From Pempheris klunzingeri (taxonomy: Eukaryota > Chordata > Actinopteri > Acropomatiformes > Pempheridae), in contig NC_092032.1 in assembly GCF_042242105.1 (NCBI RefSeq), positions 14,557,915 to 14,621,914 on the forward strand: 64,000 nucleotides of DNA, read 5' to 3'. Below are positions 15,001 through 23,443 of this stretch, piece after piece. Position numbers and translations under genes: made by a program. The notes beneath the pieces were generated by a model. It worked only from the letters and a program-made list of their open reading frames with translations. It made no database searches and was not told where the DNA came from. How positions within the stretch are numbered: the first letter of the stretch is position 1; every line of letters starts with the position of its first letter.

Positions 15001-17991
15001 CTCTGCCAAAGACGAGGCGGTGTGCGCCTCCTCCAAAAAAGGCAGAAACATTTAGGCAGGGGCTCGCATCCTTAACCCGGCCCATCCTGTCCCTTGCAGG
15101 TCTGCTCAACAAAGACCAGACACGGCGAGTGTGTACCTCGCCGGGTCTGCTTTATAACAGGCCACTGTGTCGCTGCTGAATAACAGCACAGAGGATGCAG
15201 CTCAGAGGAGAGGCCTCCACTTAACATACTGTACCCAGCAGTGTTTATAGAGGCTTTCACTGCAATGCACATCTCATCCCTGATGGATGATGATGACTGA
15301 GGCCCGGGCACTTATGCCAGTCTGCATTTACAGGCAGGGATTTACTCACACAAGTGTTACATTCCTGAATGAGGCGACTGAAGCCAGGAAATTTAATTAC
15401 TCTTTATGAAGTTCTTGGTGCACAGGATGGTCAGGTACACCTCCTGTGTATGTGGTTAAAACAGAACTGTGTCCTGAAGCAGGAGAAAACTGCTCTCCCT
15501 GTATCTTGGTGTACTGTCCACAGACGGTGGCACCATTTTCCTTCACAAGGTGGTGAAAAACTGTATTTTTCCCTATTTATCCAACAGCTGTAGAAAGATA
15601 ACAAGATGAGATGTGGTTGAGAGAGATGGGGAAGGAAATGTAACAAAGGTCCCTCACCAGGTCATTTCTGTTGACAATTATTTCATCATCTGGATCAATC
15701 AATTGGTTATTTGTTCCAAAAATGTCTGAAAAGTGTAAAAAAAATGTTGATAACTGTTTCCCAAAGCACAAGATGAGGTCCTGAAATGTTTTGTTTGGTC
15801 CACCACCCAAAAATATTCAGTTCAATTGTCATTGAGGACAAAAGAAACCAGAAAATATTCACATTTGAGATGCAAAAATCTGAAAATTTGGACATTTTGT
15901 CTTGAAAAATGACTCAAAACAATGAATCGATTATCAAAATAGTTGGTGATAAAACTAATGGGTGACAACTAATCGACTAATCAACAAATCGTTGCAGCTC
16001 TGCTCTTAATCCCTCAGTTACTGGGTGAGCTAAAGTCGAGGTACCGTCCTTACCTGGCGAACAAGGCTGTTGGTTGTGGTGTCGGATGAGGTGCTGCCAT
16101 CTGAACCTTTAAATCGACCTTTTCTTCGAGCTCCTTTGCCATGAGACTGAGGAGAGTCAAAAAGGAAAGAGTGCCATGGTTAAAGCTGTAAAATTCTGTT
16201 ATGTTCTTCATTTACTACTTGCATTTTTGTTCCTTTTGTCAAGAGATCTCCTGTAAACACGGCTCCAATGTAAGAGATAATAAATTCACAGTCCTCATTC
16301 TGGGTCAGAGAAGAGTTAGAAAAATCAAGCGTTGATCTTCCAACAAGGACTGCAACCGACAAGTATTCTTATCAATCAAATCAAGAGAATCATCTACAGA
16401 TGAATCTATAATGAAAGTAATCTTTGATTGCAGCCCTTAAACTATTTAACAGAAACCAAACCGTCACTGATTATTTGTCTGTCAGTGCGCTGATCAATGA
16501 ATCGGCTACTGTTTCAGCTCTACTGCCAACGTCAGTCTGCTTTAATGCAAACCTCCCTCTCTGAGCTGCCTTGGACAGTGTTTCGATGCTGAGCTGCAGT
16601 GGAGTGGAGGGGATAATGACACAGGGAGGGAATTCTTAGTTCATTGAAGCCTCATATGAGCTTTCAGCTGAACTTGAAAATGTATTTTCACAGGAAAGAC
16701 TGGATCTGTCCTCCATTTCTCCCACTGTAATCATGTTAAGATGAGATCTCCCTGCATCGGGGTGAAGAGGGGGAACAATTACAAACCTCTTTCAAAGTGC
16801 GCACGGCTACCTGAGCACTGTTTTAACACAGACCTGGAAAAAAAAAGTTGAGACTATCCTTTAAGTGTAAGCTTGACTGTTTAATGAGTTAAGTGCAGCT
16901 TTCAGTCTTTTATTTGAAGTGTTGTATTATGACAGGTGTCATAAATACGGCGGTGATTATGTAGGTGGTCTCCAGTTTGCAAGCTGATATGATGAGGGGC
17001 TGGAAAAGTAAAGCTCCCATCAGCTCAAGTGCTCGTACGGCACGGGTTGCCAGTGGCAACAGAAAAACAGAAATTCATTTCAAATCTGACTTTTATTCCA
17101 GCCTGTTCCCTCGAGACATGTTAATCATGCATATAAAAAGGGAGAGAAATAGAGAGATTATGAGTGGTTCTGCCCAAAGTGAGTCAGAGAGAGAACAGAA
17201 TGGGGTTTGATGGAAATAACGTAAAACATGTTGAACAAATGCACTTTACTGCAGGACAATGATAATGTAGAACCCACTCTTACCTGCAGCGTGAACATCC
17301 CCTGTTAACAGATGTTTTCATAGATTTAAACAGTAACCAATTCACATGAGTATTGTTTTGAGGTACAGGTCCTTGAATTGTTCATTTTTATTCTACACTA
17401 GGTTATACTTCTGCTTTACTACATTTCAGAATAAAATATTGCACTTTTAATCCAGTATACTGATCTGACAGCTAGAGCCGCTTCATCTTTCATTCAAAAG
17501 ATTTGCATGTGAATGAATTGTTAAAAAAAAATACTTCTACTTCCACCAGCCACACCATTAAAAAAAGCTGCTTTCATGTCAAAGCATCAACAGAAAGTAC
17601 ACAATGAGTAGTTTTATTTTGAAGTACATATAGCTAAGAGGTAAGAAAGAATTCAGCCATTAACATGTACTGGTGCTATTGGTACTTTTACATAAGTGAA
17701 GGAACACTTCCTCCACTGATGGACTAAAAGGGTTTTATATGGATAAATGTTAAAAACTCCAGAAAAGTGTGACCAAGAACGCAGTCAAATATTCAAGCTT
17801 TCCTGATATTGACTGTAGACCAAGATGAAACCATTAGATAAAGAAATATGTACAGCAACACTGAGTGACATTCACCAGGTCGACACCATGTTTTAAAATC
17901 TACTTACTTGTAACATTGGATGTTCCAGCGAGTCCATGTGTTTGTCCAGAGGTGTTGCTGCGCTTGTTTCTGGAGTATAACTGACGACCAT
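1..17991 (-). CDS. cacnb2: cacnb2, voltage-gated calcium channel beta-2 subunit, 5' part only (alternative first exons and exon 2)
   Basis: The beta-2 subunit is a cytosolic MAGUK-like protein that binds the alpha-1 pore of high-voltage-activated calcium channels, brings it to the membrane and tunes its gating. Three coding exons can be read on the minus strand: a distal first exon (17908-17991), exon 2 (16054-16146) and the beta-2a-type first exon (6608-6655). Exon 2 carries a family signature, [15 protein letters not shown] followed by a segment ending in VRQ. The next shared exon, expected to begin GSADSY, plus the SH3 and guanylate-kinase domains were looked for between 1 and 6600 and not found, so they should lie left of the window. 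The gene lies just downstream of slc39a12 in the same orientation, as in human. The whole left part of the window is therefore mostly cacnb2 intron. The assignment is firm; whether this is the a or b teleost paralogue cannot be told. Confidence 0.88.
765..905. repeat. fragment of dispersed repeat family C
   Basis: The words 'gagctgcagctaacgatt' and 'acccaaagatattcagttta' recur in several places here, for example at 15790-15830. The family is typically AT-rich and non-coding and is common in spiny-rayed fishes. Family letters A-D are labels used only in this annotation. Confidence 0.5.
2060..2370. repeat. fragment of dispersed repeat family B
   Basis: It shares words such as 'ccagaggatg', 'gatcccctg' and 'ttggatggatttccatgaaa' with copies at about 3440-3785, 31540-31975 and 39095-39380. 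It is non-coding and degraded. Confidence 0.55.
3440..3785. repeat. dispersed repeat family B copy
   Basis: It contains the family words 'gccatgaaatttggtacaga', 'accatgagaatgac' and a 'gttagcatgctta' end. The copy at 39095-39380 has the same blocks in the opposite orientation. Confidence 0.6.
4960..5130. repeat. fragment of dispersed repeat family C
   Basis: Degenerate match to the family C blocks seen at 15640-16010, including the 'ttagtcaact' type motif and the 'ttgttttgtcc' segment. Old and truncated. Confidence 0.35.
6608..6655 (-). CDS. cacnb2: cacnb2 beta-2a-type first exon with palmitoylation cysteines
   Basis: Sixteen codons read [16 protein letters not shown] and end at a strong donor (TAT|GTGAGT) in phase 0. 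The mammalian beta-2a N-terminus is also 16 residues, begins MQCCGLVHRRR and ends in Tyr in the same phase. In mammals Cys3 and Cys4 are palmitoylated, tether beta-2a to the membrane and slow channel inactivation; both cysteines and the basic HRRR stretch are kept here. An in-frame stop 13 codons upstream confirms the Met as start, although its Kozak context is weak. The position between exon 2 and the missing shared exon matches the human gene layout. The last five residues differ from mammals. Confidence 0.85.
6656..7160 (-). promoter_or_regulatory. cacnb2: GC-rich region upstream of the beta-2a exon (candidate internal promoter / 5' UTR)
   Basis: A GC- and CpG-richer stretch stands out from the AT-rich surroundings and lies directly upstream of the beta-2a start. 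It is the natural place for the internal promoter that a first exon needs. Open frames here are short and unrelated to known proteins. No TATA box was seen; the role is inferred from position and composition only. Confidence 0.35.
10740..10960. repeat. fragment of dispersed repeat family C
   Basis: Contains 'attgagaaaacatcatcgat' and 'aatcgccagttgcaaccct', the typical end of this family, which recurs near 15960-16000. Non-coding. Confidence 0.4.
12550..12870 (+). mobile_element. 3' end of a LINE-type retrotransposon, truncated
   Basis: The plus strand reads a degraded C-terminal reverse-transcriptase ORF end (a segment like [12 protein letters not shown], then LAFKQLF). It is followed by the tail 'agtgcgctatataaagaaag' and a TTATTATT end. 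This arrangement is typical of the 3' ends of fish LINEs, which are usually 5'-truncated. No intact ORF remains. Confidence 0.5.
13060..13495. mobile_element. fold-back non-autonomous element, family A
   Basis: Left arm 13091-13125 (TTAGCTTAGCATAGAGACTG then GAAACAGG) and right arm 13355-13391 (its reverse complement with a few changes) flank about 230 bp. There is no coding capacity. A second, more decayed copy lies in an mrc1 intron at about 40470-41090. The hairpin ends and lack of ORF suggest a MITE-like element; I did not establish target-site duplications. Confidence 0.6.
15640..16010. repeat. dispersed repeat family C, longest copy
   Basis: It includes 'acccaaaaatattcagttca', 'ccagaaaatattcacatttg' and the 'actaatcgactaatcaacaa' end. 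It lies directly beside cacnb2 exon 2, about 40 bp from the exon's 3' border. Confidence 0.6.
16054..16146 (-). CDS. cacnb2: cacnb2 exon 2 (N-terminal variable region)
   Basis: These 31 codons run from [10 protein letters not shown] through [14 protein letters not shown] to SLVRQ. The block is almost the same as the human beta-2 exon that follows the distal first exons, and close to the matching beta-1 exon. It is bounded by a clean acceptor (CTCCTCAG) and donor (CAG|GTAAGG) and is phase 0 on both sides, so it can be skipped when the beta-2a start is used. It is the most diagnostic piece of cacnb2 in the window. Confidence 0.93.
17360..17470. repeat. dispersed repeat family D fragment
   Basis: The words 'gctttactacatttcagaat' and 'tccagtatactgatctgaca' match copies near 18495-18620, 20195-20350, 51530-51665 and 53740-53870. 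Confidence 0.45.
17908..17991 (-). CDS. cacnb2: cacnb2 distal alternative first coding exon (28 residues)
   Basis: The exon reads 28 codons from [10 protein letters not shown] to LEHPMLQ and stops at a strong donor (CAA|GTAAGT). An in-frame stop lies about 27 codons upstream with no other Met between, and the ATG has G at -3 and +4, so this start is well supported by sequence alone. The exon ends in phase 0, exactly what exon 2 needs, giving ...[14 protein letters not shown].... Mammalian beta-2 N-termini that feed this exon are diverse, and I do not recognise this one. The link to exon 2 is an inference from phase, order and the GC-rich upstream sequence. Confidence 0.6.
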
Positions 17992-18430
17992 TACAACATT
18001 TGTTGAAAGCAAATGTTCAGTAAAACCTCTCGGCTTGGACAGACTGCCCAGATGTGTCCAAGATAAAAGATAAAGTGCATCTTTTTAAATTATTATTTAG
18101 CCCCAGTCACCGGCTCACGTAGCTCCTGCTGCTGCTGCTGCTCCTCCTGCTGCTAAACAGGCACCGCCAATCTTCAAGTTTGAGACAGGAGAGTTTAAGG
18201 AGGAGCTTGAGCGGAAGAGGTTTGCGGGGCACTTTTCCGCCAGTTTCGATGATGATGGTTTGAATTGTTGGATATTATAGCCTTCGGCATCACAGAGCCT
18301 CCTCATCGGTGCCCTCCTACAAACACTGGCTGAGAGCTCTTTTGCGCCGCGCGTCCTCATCCACCGCCAACACTTCTGCCTCCATCCTGCACAGAGGACA
18401 TCAACACCAGCCTCCGAAATACATGTTTAA
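17992..18430 (-). promoter_or_regulatory. cacnb2: GC-rich 5' UTR / promoter candidate of the distal cacnb2 transcript
   Basis: The sequence is locally GC- and CpG-rich, with a CTG/CTC triplet run near 18121-18155 and a cluster of CGCC/GCGC words near 18340-18365. An 81-codon minus-strand frame here ends in a stop before the distal first exon and does not join it in phase, so it is more likely 5' UTR than protein. The distal transcript probably starts here. This is inferred from composition and position. Confidence 0.35.
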
Positions 18431-18494
18431 GAGCTTTTTTTAAACTCTGCACTGACGAAAATGGACAAGTGGGGAACAAATTCGCAGTGGTTTA

Positions 18495-18625
18495 ATGTTA
18501 CTGAGTACATTTACTCAAGTACCGTATTTCAGTACAAGTTTGAAGTATTTGTACTTGAAGTATTCACTTCTGCTCCACCACAGTTCAGAAGAAAATAATT
18601 AGTTTTTTCCCTCCACTACATTGAT
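18495..18625. repeat. dispersed repeat family D copy
   Basis: Contains 'gagtacatttactcaagtac' and 'cactacattgatctgacagc', shared with the other family D copies. Non-coding. Confidence 0.5.
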
Positions 18626-18799
18626 CTGACAGCTTACTGTACAGATAAAGACTTCTGCATTCAAAACACAGCCTCCTAAGTTCTTATTAGATATGATGTT
18701 TTGTTATAAAGTAAACCACCCAGCAGAAATGATGAATCAGTAGACTGATAATATTAATTGACAAGCTTCTCAAATGTGAGGATTTGCTGCTTTTTCTTT

Positions 18800-18855
18800 T
18801 AATTATATATACATACATACGTACATATGTATGTATGTGTATATATACACATACA

Positions 18856-18901
<46 letters not shown>

Positions 18902-18914
18902 CACATACATACAT

Positions 18915-18957
<43 letters not shown>

Positions 18958-19041
18958 TATATATACATATACACATACATATATATATATATACACATAT
19001 ACATATACACATACATATATATATACACACACACACACACG

Positions 19042-19094
<53 letters not shown>
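18800..19094. repeat. long compound TA / CA microsatellite
   Basis: About 295 bp of almost uninterrupted alternating purine-pyrimidine sequence: ATAC units, then (CA)n and (TA)n blocks, ending in about 55 bp of pure TA. It gives spurious open frames of Tyr/Ile/His/Thr on several frames, which are not genes. Confidence 0.95.
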
Positions 19095-19096
<2 letters not shown>

Positions 19097-19539
19097 TAAA
19101 TCATTGTGAGGACTTGACAATATTTGGCAGACTTTACAAATTAGTGGAGAAAATAATCATTAGTTGCAGTTCCATACAAAATGAGCACCACCTAAGCCAA
19201 CTACAGCAGTTAAATCCTGCTTTTGTCAAAATGCATGAATCATAATAATCTAATGATATGATAGATCGTAGTACATGTGATAAAGTGGGTGAGCGCTCAT
19301 TTCTCCTCACCACTTGTCCCTGGACATGTTCATGGTACATTCTACTTTCTGTTTTCCTTATGTGTGTTTTTCTTTAATTTAACCAGGCCAGTGAAACATT
19401 AAGGAACATACTATCCCGGGTTTGTTTGTGTCATTAGGTTACAGTTTACATCTAGTGCATGAAGGATTAAAGTAAAACACAGTTTAGTTCAGTTGTTCTT
19501 TCTTAAGTTGCAGGTAAAATGTGGTTCAATTGTTCCTTC

Positions 19540-20200
19540 CTTTGTTTATAGGCCTACTTACCTTTGTTTGTTCTGGCTCACCATGCAGGTGTAGTGTTTG
19601 GAGAGGAGGCCGGCCCAGCACTTCCCCAATTTAAGGTGTTGGTGATGTCAGCATTACATCATTGGCTCGGACCAAGTGGAGGGTGTTTTTTTCCTTTTGA
19701 CAAATGTTTCGTTGGTATCAAAATGCATAAATTGTTGTTTTCGCTTGTTTAGCTTGTGGGGAAATGGTTAAGAAATGTCTAGAGGTTTGTAGTGTGTGCT
19801 GAGATTTAATTTGCAGATTTGTTTGCATTCACGGTACAGACTACGTCACCATGTTATCGAATGGTAGAGCTGAAGTGAGCCAAGGTGGGAATTGAATGCC
19901 CTATATAAAGAGTAGGTACTTGGATCCCTGGGAGAGAGAGAGAGAGTGGATTGACAGAGAGAAAGAGACCTGAGGGCTGTGCTGCCACAGTATAATAGTT
20001 CTTTTTTTGAGTAGCTACAGTTTAGTTTTTAAATTATGTTTCTTTGTAAATAATTTTTGTATTGTCTTGTAATTTAAACTTAACTTCATGGAGCACTGTA
20101 AAATAAAATCACATTTTTTGCACTCAAGAAGTCTGCTGAGTCTGCCTGCCTACCACCTTCCTTGACCTTTTTGGCCGGACTACTTGTACTACAGTACAAC
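19540..20200 (+). mobile_element. possible solo LTR of a retrotransposon or old retrovirus-like element
   Basis: A promoter-like block with a TATA box (CTATATAAAG at 19901-19910) is followed about 190 bp later by a polyadenylation signal (AATAAA at 20102-20107) and a GT/TG-rich segment. That is the U3-R-U5 order of an LTR. No protease, reverse transcriptase or envelope ORF lies nearby. I could not fix TG...CA ends or a target-site duplication, so the bounds are approximate. It could instead be a chance promoter/poly(A) pair. Confidence 0.35.
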
Positions 20201-20350
20201 AGTCACAGTGGATGTTTTTCTACATTTAGTGCTTTCACTTTTAACACTTTAAGTACATTTACCTGATTATACTCATACTTTTGCATAAGTAACATGCAGC
20301 ACTTTTAGTTGTAAAAGAGTATTTTTACAGTGTGGTATCAGCTCTGAATT
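20195..20350. repeat. dispersed repeat family D copy
   Basis: Contains 'cactttaagtacatttacct' and 'tacttttgcataagtaacat', typical of family D. Confidence 0.45.
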
Positions 20351-20439
20351 CTTCCACCTCCTCTGCAAATGTGTTCCAACAATCTTCTGGATTCAGTTAG
20401 TACAAACAGAGTTTAATGGAGAACCAAATAATAAATGAA

Positions 20440-20830
20440 CCCAATTGAATTTGTCATTTACAGAAGATTTTAAGGCTCAGGGTCAGGCTGTCGCTAAATC
20501 ATTATTATCTAATCATGATTCAAACAGATTATTAGCCACTTGTCCTTGCCTGTTGTTGCCGAATGTAGAGCTGGATATTGTCTGGGTATTTTTTTTTTTA
20601 CATTATTGTTGTATTTGATGTGTTGGTCCAAGGTGACGGCAGTTAAAAACCCAGAGTTGTTCTATATAAAATGTTAGAAATCAGAAAAAAGCAGCAAATC
20701 TTCACATTTGGCAAACTGTAACCAGAGAACATTTGCCATTTAAGCAAGTTTAACGATGAATCAAATATCAGAATTGTTACAGATTTATTTCATATTGATC
20801 AAATAAGTTGATTCAGTAGCTGGTTTGTGA
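20440..20830. repeat. dispersed repeat family C, degraded
   Basis: Loose matches to family C blocks ('agaaatcagaaaaaagcagc', 'aatcttcacatttggcaaac'). No coding content. Confidence 0.35.
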
Positions 20831-23443
20831 AGGTGAAGAGGTGAAGGAAAGGTGCTGCATCATTCTAGTGTCTCTCTCCTGTCTGTTTGTTTCTGTGCTG
20901 CCTGGATTTTCACGTGTTGTTATTAGCACGTGGTGCACAGTGGTATGTCCACAGAAATAAGACCAACCAAACCATTCTCTGTAATGACATGAACCCGCTC
21001 TTCAGACCACTTTTTTTTGCCACAGACACCTGTAAAGTTTTGCTGTTCATCATCACCCCCTAGTGGTTTCATGCTGGTTTGCTTTTTAAAGGGCCATTAC
21101 ACAGATTTTATACATCAAACTCAGTTTACTGGCTGTGGCTCGTACCACTCAGCCTGCGAAAACAAGTTGTCGTGAGGTCTGAAGGGCGGCATATGGAGTT
21201 TGAAGATGTGGGCTTTTACTGGGTCTGGATGGTGCTGAGTTGCACTATGGGAAATGTAGGATCCAGTGTTTTTGGAGAGCCATAGTGTCTCAGCCTCTGC
21301 TGCTGCGATTTTGTACCCCTTAAAACTAGAAATGTAATGACACAAGAATGCCCAGCTGAGCAGCAAGTAACTCGCTTAACTTATGGTAGAAGATTTCTAT
21401 ACTTCCTTTGACAAAATTCTATTTCAAGCCTCAAGTCGTTTGATTGTGAGTACCATGAGAATGTCACACTACCACTAACTATAGGTTGATCCCATGAGGT
21501 TTTGTTTGCCAACAATAACAGATGCAAAGGATAATTTTCTGCCTTTCAAATCAAAGGGGAAACACTGTTATATTTCCTGTTTTGTCTCTCTTATCTGTTT
21601 CCATTTTTCTGTGTGCTCTGCTGCCCCAGTGACCCCAGAGCTGAACTCTTGTTCTGTCAGGTCTCTGATGAGCAAGTGAGGATACTCAGTGCTCGCACAG
21701 GCATGGCCCAGATAAAAAGCCCTTCCTTCCTCCATCCTGGCACCAGTCGCCTTGAAAAGATGCACACATGCCAAAAAATGCCTCAGACTTACACACTAAC
21801 CAGTAGGCCAGAGGCTTTCCTGGAAATGCCAAAGGGGTTGGCATTTCCAAAATAACAGCAAATATGCTAGAATAAGAGGGAATGCAACGGACTTCCTGCT
21901 ATTGTTTGAACATTTCTCGGGAAGTCACAATAAATGGTGTCAGCTTTTTCTGACATGATAGCCAAATAATCTCATGACACTGTCAATATAGCTGAGTTTG
22001 TGCTGTGATAACAAGCTCAGAATGGCAAATTAACATAATCACCGTGCAAAGTGTGCAATGAAACTAATCCCCAATACAAATAAGACGACTGCTTGACAGC
22101 TGTGTGCTCAGATTTTACAGAAATATGTTGAAGCTGAGAGCACTAGAATTAAATCACAGCAAGCTGATTAAAAAGATGGGAAAAAAAAGCTTCTCTGAAG
22201 CCCAGTCATGCTTTCAATATCACAAATCCAATTTTGTACAAATAAGTTGATTTACAGGGTTTCATTTATCTCATTGTACTGATGTATTCATCACATTCTC
22301 CACCTCCTTTTGCAGGTCCACTCTGGCCGGTAAAGAGCGTGTGCGCTGTGTGGGCCGGATCGCTCCAGAGTTTCTGTCTTGCACAGCGAGCATTAGTCAT
22401 CCAGGTTGGTGGATGAAGAGAACAAGTAGCTCAGGTGGGTGGAAGTGCCCTCATATTGGATCACAGAGAGGCCTCAAAAACAAAGAACAATGCCTCCGAG
22501 ATGAGACGCTGAAAGAGAGCAACGTTTCTTTAAACGGGTCTTCAAAAATAAATGTGTTTCAGAGCAGCTTATGCCTAAGAAAGTCACAGTACTTTATTCT
22601 TTGCACCAAATATAAGAGCCTCTCATTTAGCCAATTGTATATTTAGGAATTTTCTATATATACAACTCCTGAAAAGCACTGAAATTTGGTACATATCTAT
22701 AATAGGGAAAATGTGTATTTCCTTGAATAAAAAGGGGAGTTAACTTTGAAAGCTGTAGACATTTACAAGGCAGGGAGCCTCTTAAGTCTCCTTGTAAAAT
22801 ATGCCTTTCGTGAGTCCTCCCATTTGTCGAAGGGCAGAACTAAATCACCACAGTTTACATTTAATTGGAATTCATTGGAGGAGTAAAAAATGAAGACTGT
22901 TTTTCTTATAATTAGTCCTCAGTACAAGTACAAAAGCAATAAAAACTCATATTGACTTGACGACTTTTTAAATTCCCCCACTCAGTATAAAGAAACTGAC
23001 ATAAGATAAGTAAGTAACAAGTAGACTGACTATACTTTATATTTTGCTGTTGAGAAATTACTTTAAAATCAAATGGTTTGATTGTCTGAGGCAATATGAA
23101 TATTTCACAGGGCAAAAGAAACTGTTTCTGATGCAGCCAAATAAGGTCATCAGAGTTTGAACTACAGTATTTAGTGTCCACCCATGATACCTAACATACA
23201 AAAATAAATCATAGAGTATAAAAATGAGGTTTCATACAGCTAATGTACATTTATCATCCAGTGCTGACACTACGTCATGATGAATACTCACTCTTTGAGC
23301 AAAAATGACTCATTAAAACATCCTGGTTGCACACACTAACACTTGCATGTGTTAAGAGCAGGACATGACAAAACACTAAGATAAGTCAACATTTTTCTTT
23401 TCGACTCAACTCGGCGTGAAGAGATACGTCAGGTTCACTGCAT

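Larger units (their letters stand above)
6656..16053. other. cacnb2 intron between exon 2 and the beta-2a exon
   Basis: Apart from the candidate beta-2a promoter, this holds repeats: a LINE 3' end (about 12550-12870), a fold-back element (about 13060-13495) and fragments of an old repeat family (about 10740-10960 and 15640-16010). A GC-richer patch at 13700-14000 could hide another alternative first exon, but no convincing start plus donor was seen. Confidence 0.55.
18431..23443. other. intergenic region between cacnb2 and slc39a12
   Basis: No gene was recognised on either strand. It holds the microsatellite, the possible LTR and repeat fragments listed separately; the part nearest 23443 should include the slc39a12 3' UTR. 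Two plus-strand stretches near 21610-21680 and 22320-22435 have splice-like borders but no protein I recognise. Confidence 0.55.

Noticed and set aside
18115-18360. 81-codon minus-strand frame with an Ala/Gly run, tempting as a cacnb2 first exon because a mammalian first exon is also Ala-rich
   Set aside because: The Ala run comes from a CTG/GCA triplet repeat, the frame ends in a stop, and the nearby GTGAGC donor is in the wrong phase for exon 2. Better explained as 5' UTR.
18687-19245. Several overlapping open frames rich in Tyr, Ile, His, Thr and Val on both strands
   Set aside because: All are translations of the TA/CA microsatellite; a repeat without stops gives open frames in many frames at once.
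22320-22646. Plus-strand 101-codon frame preceded by an acceptor-like site (CTCCTTTTGCAG)
   Set aside because: No recognisable protein, no matching partner exons, and it lies in a repeat-bearing spacer. A non-coding transcript cannot be excluded.
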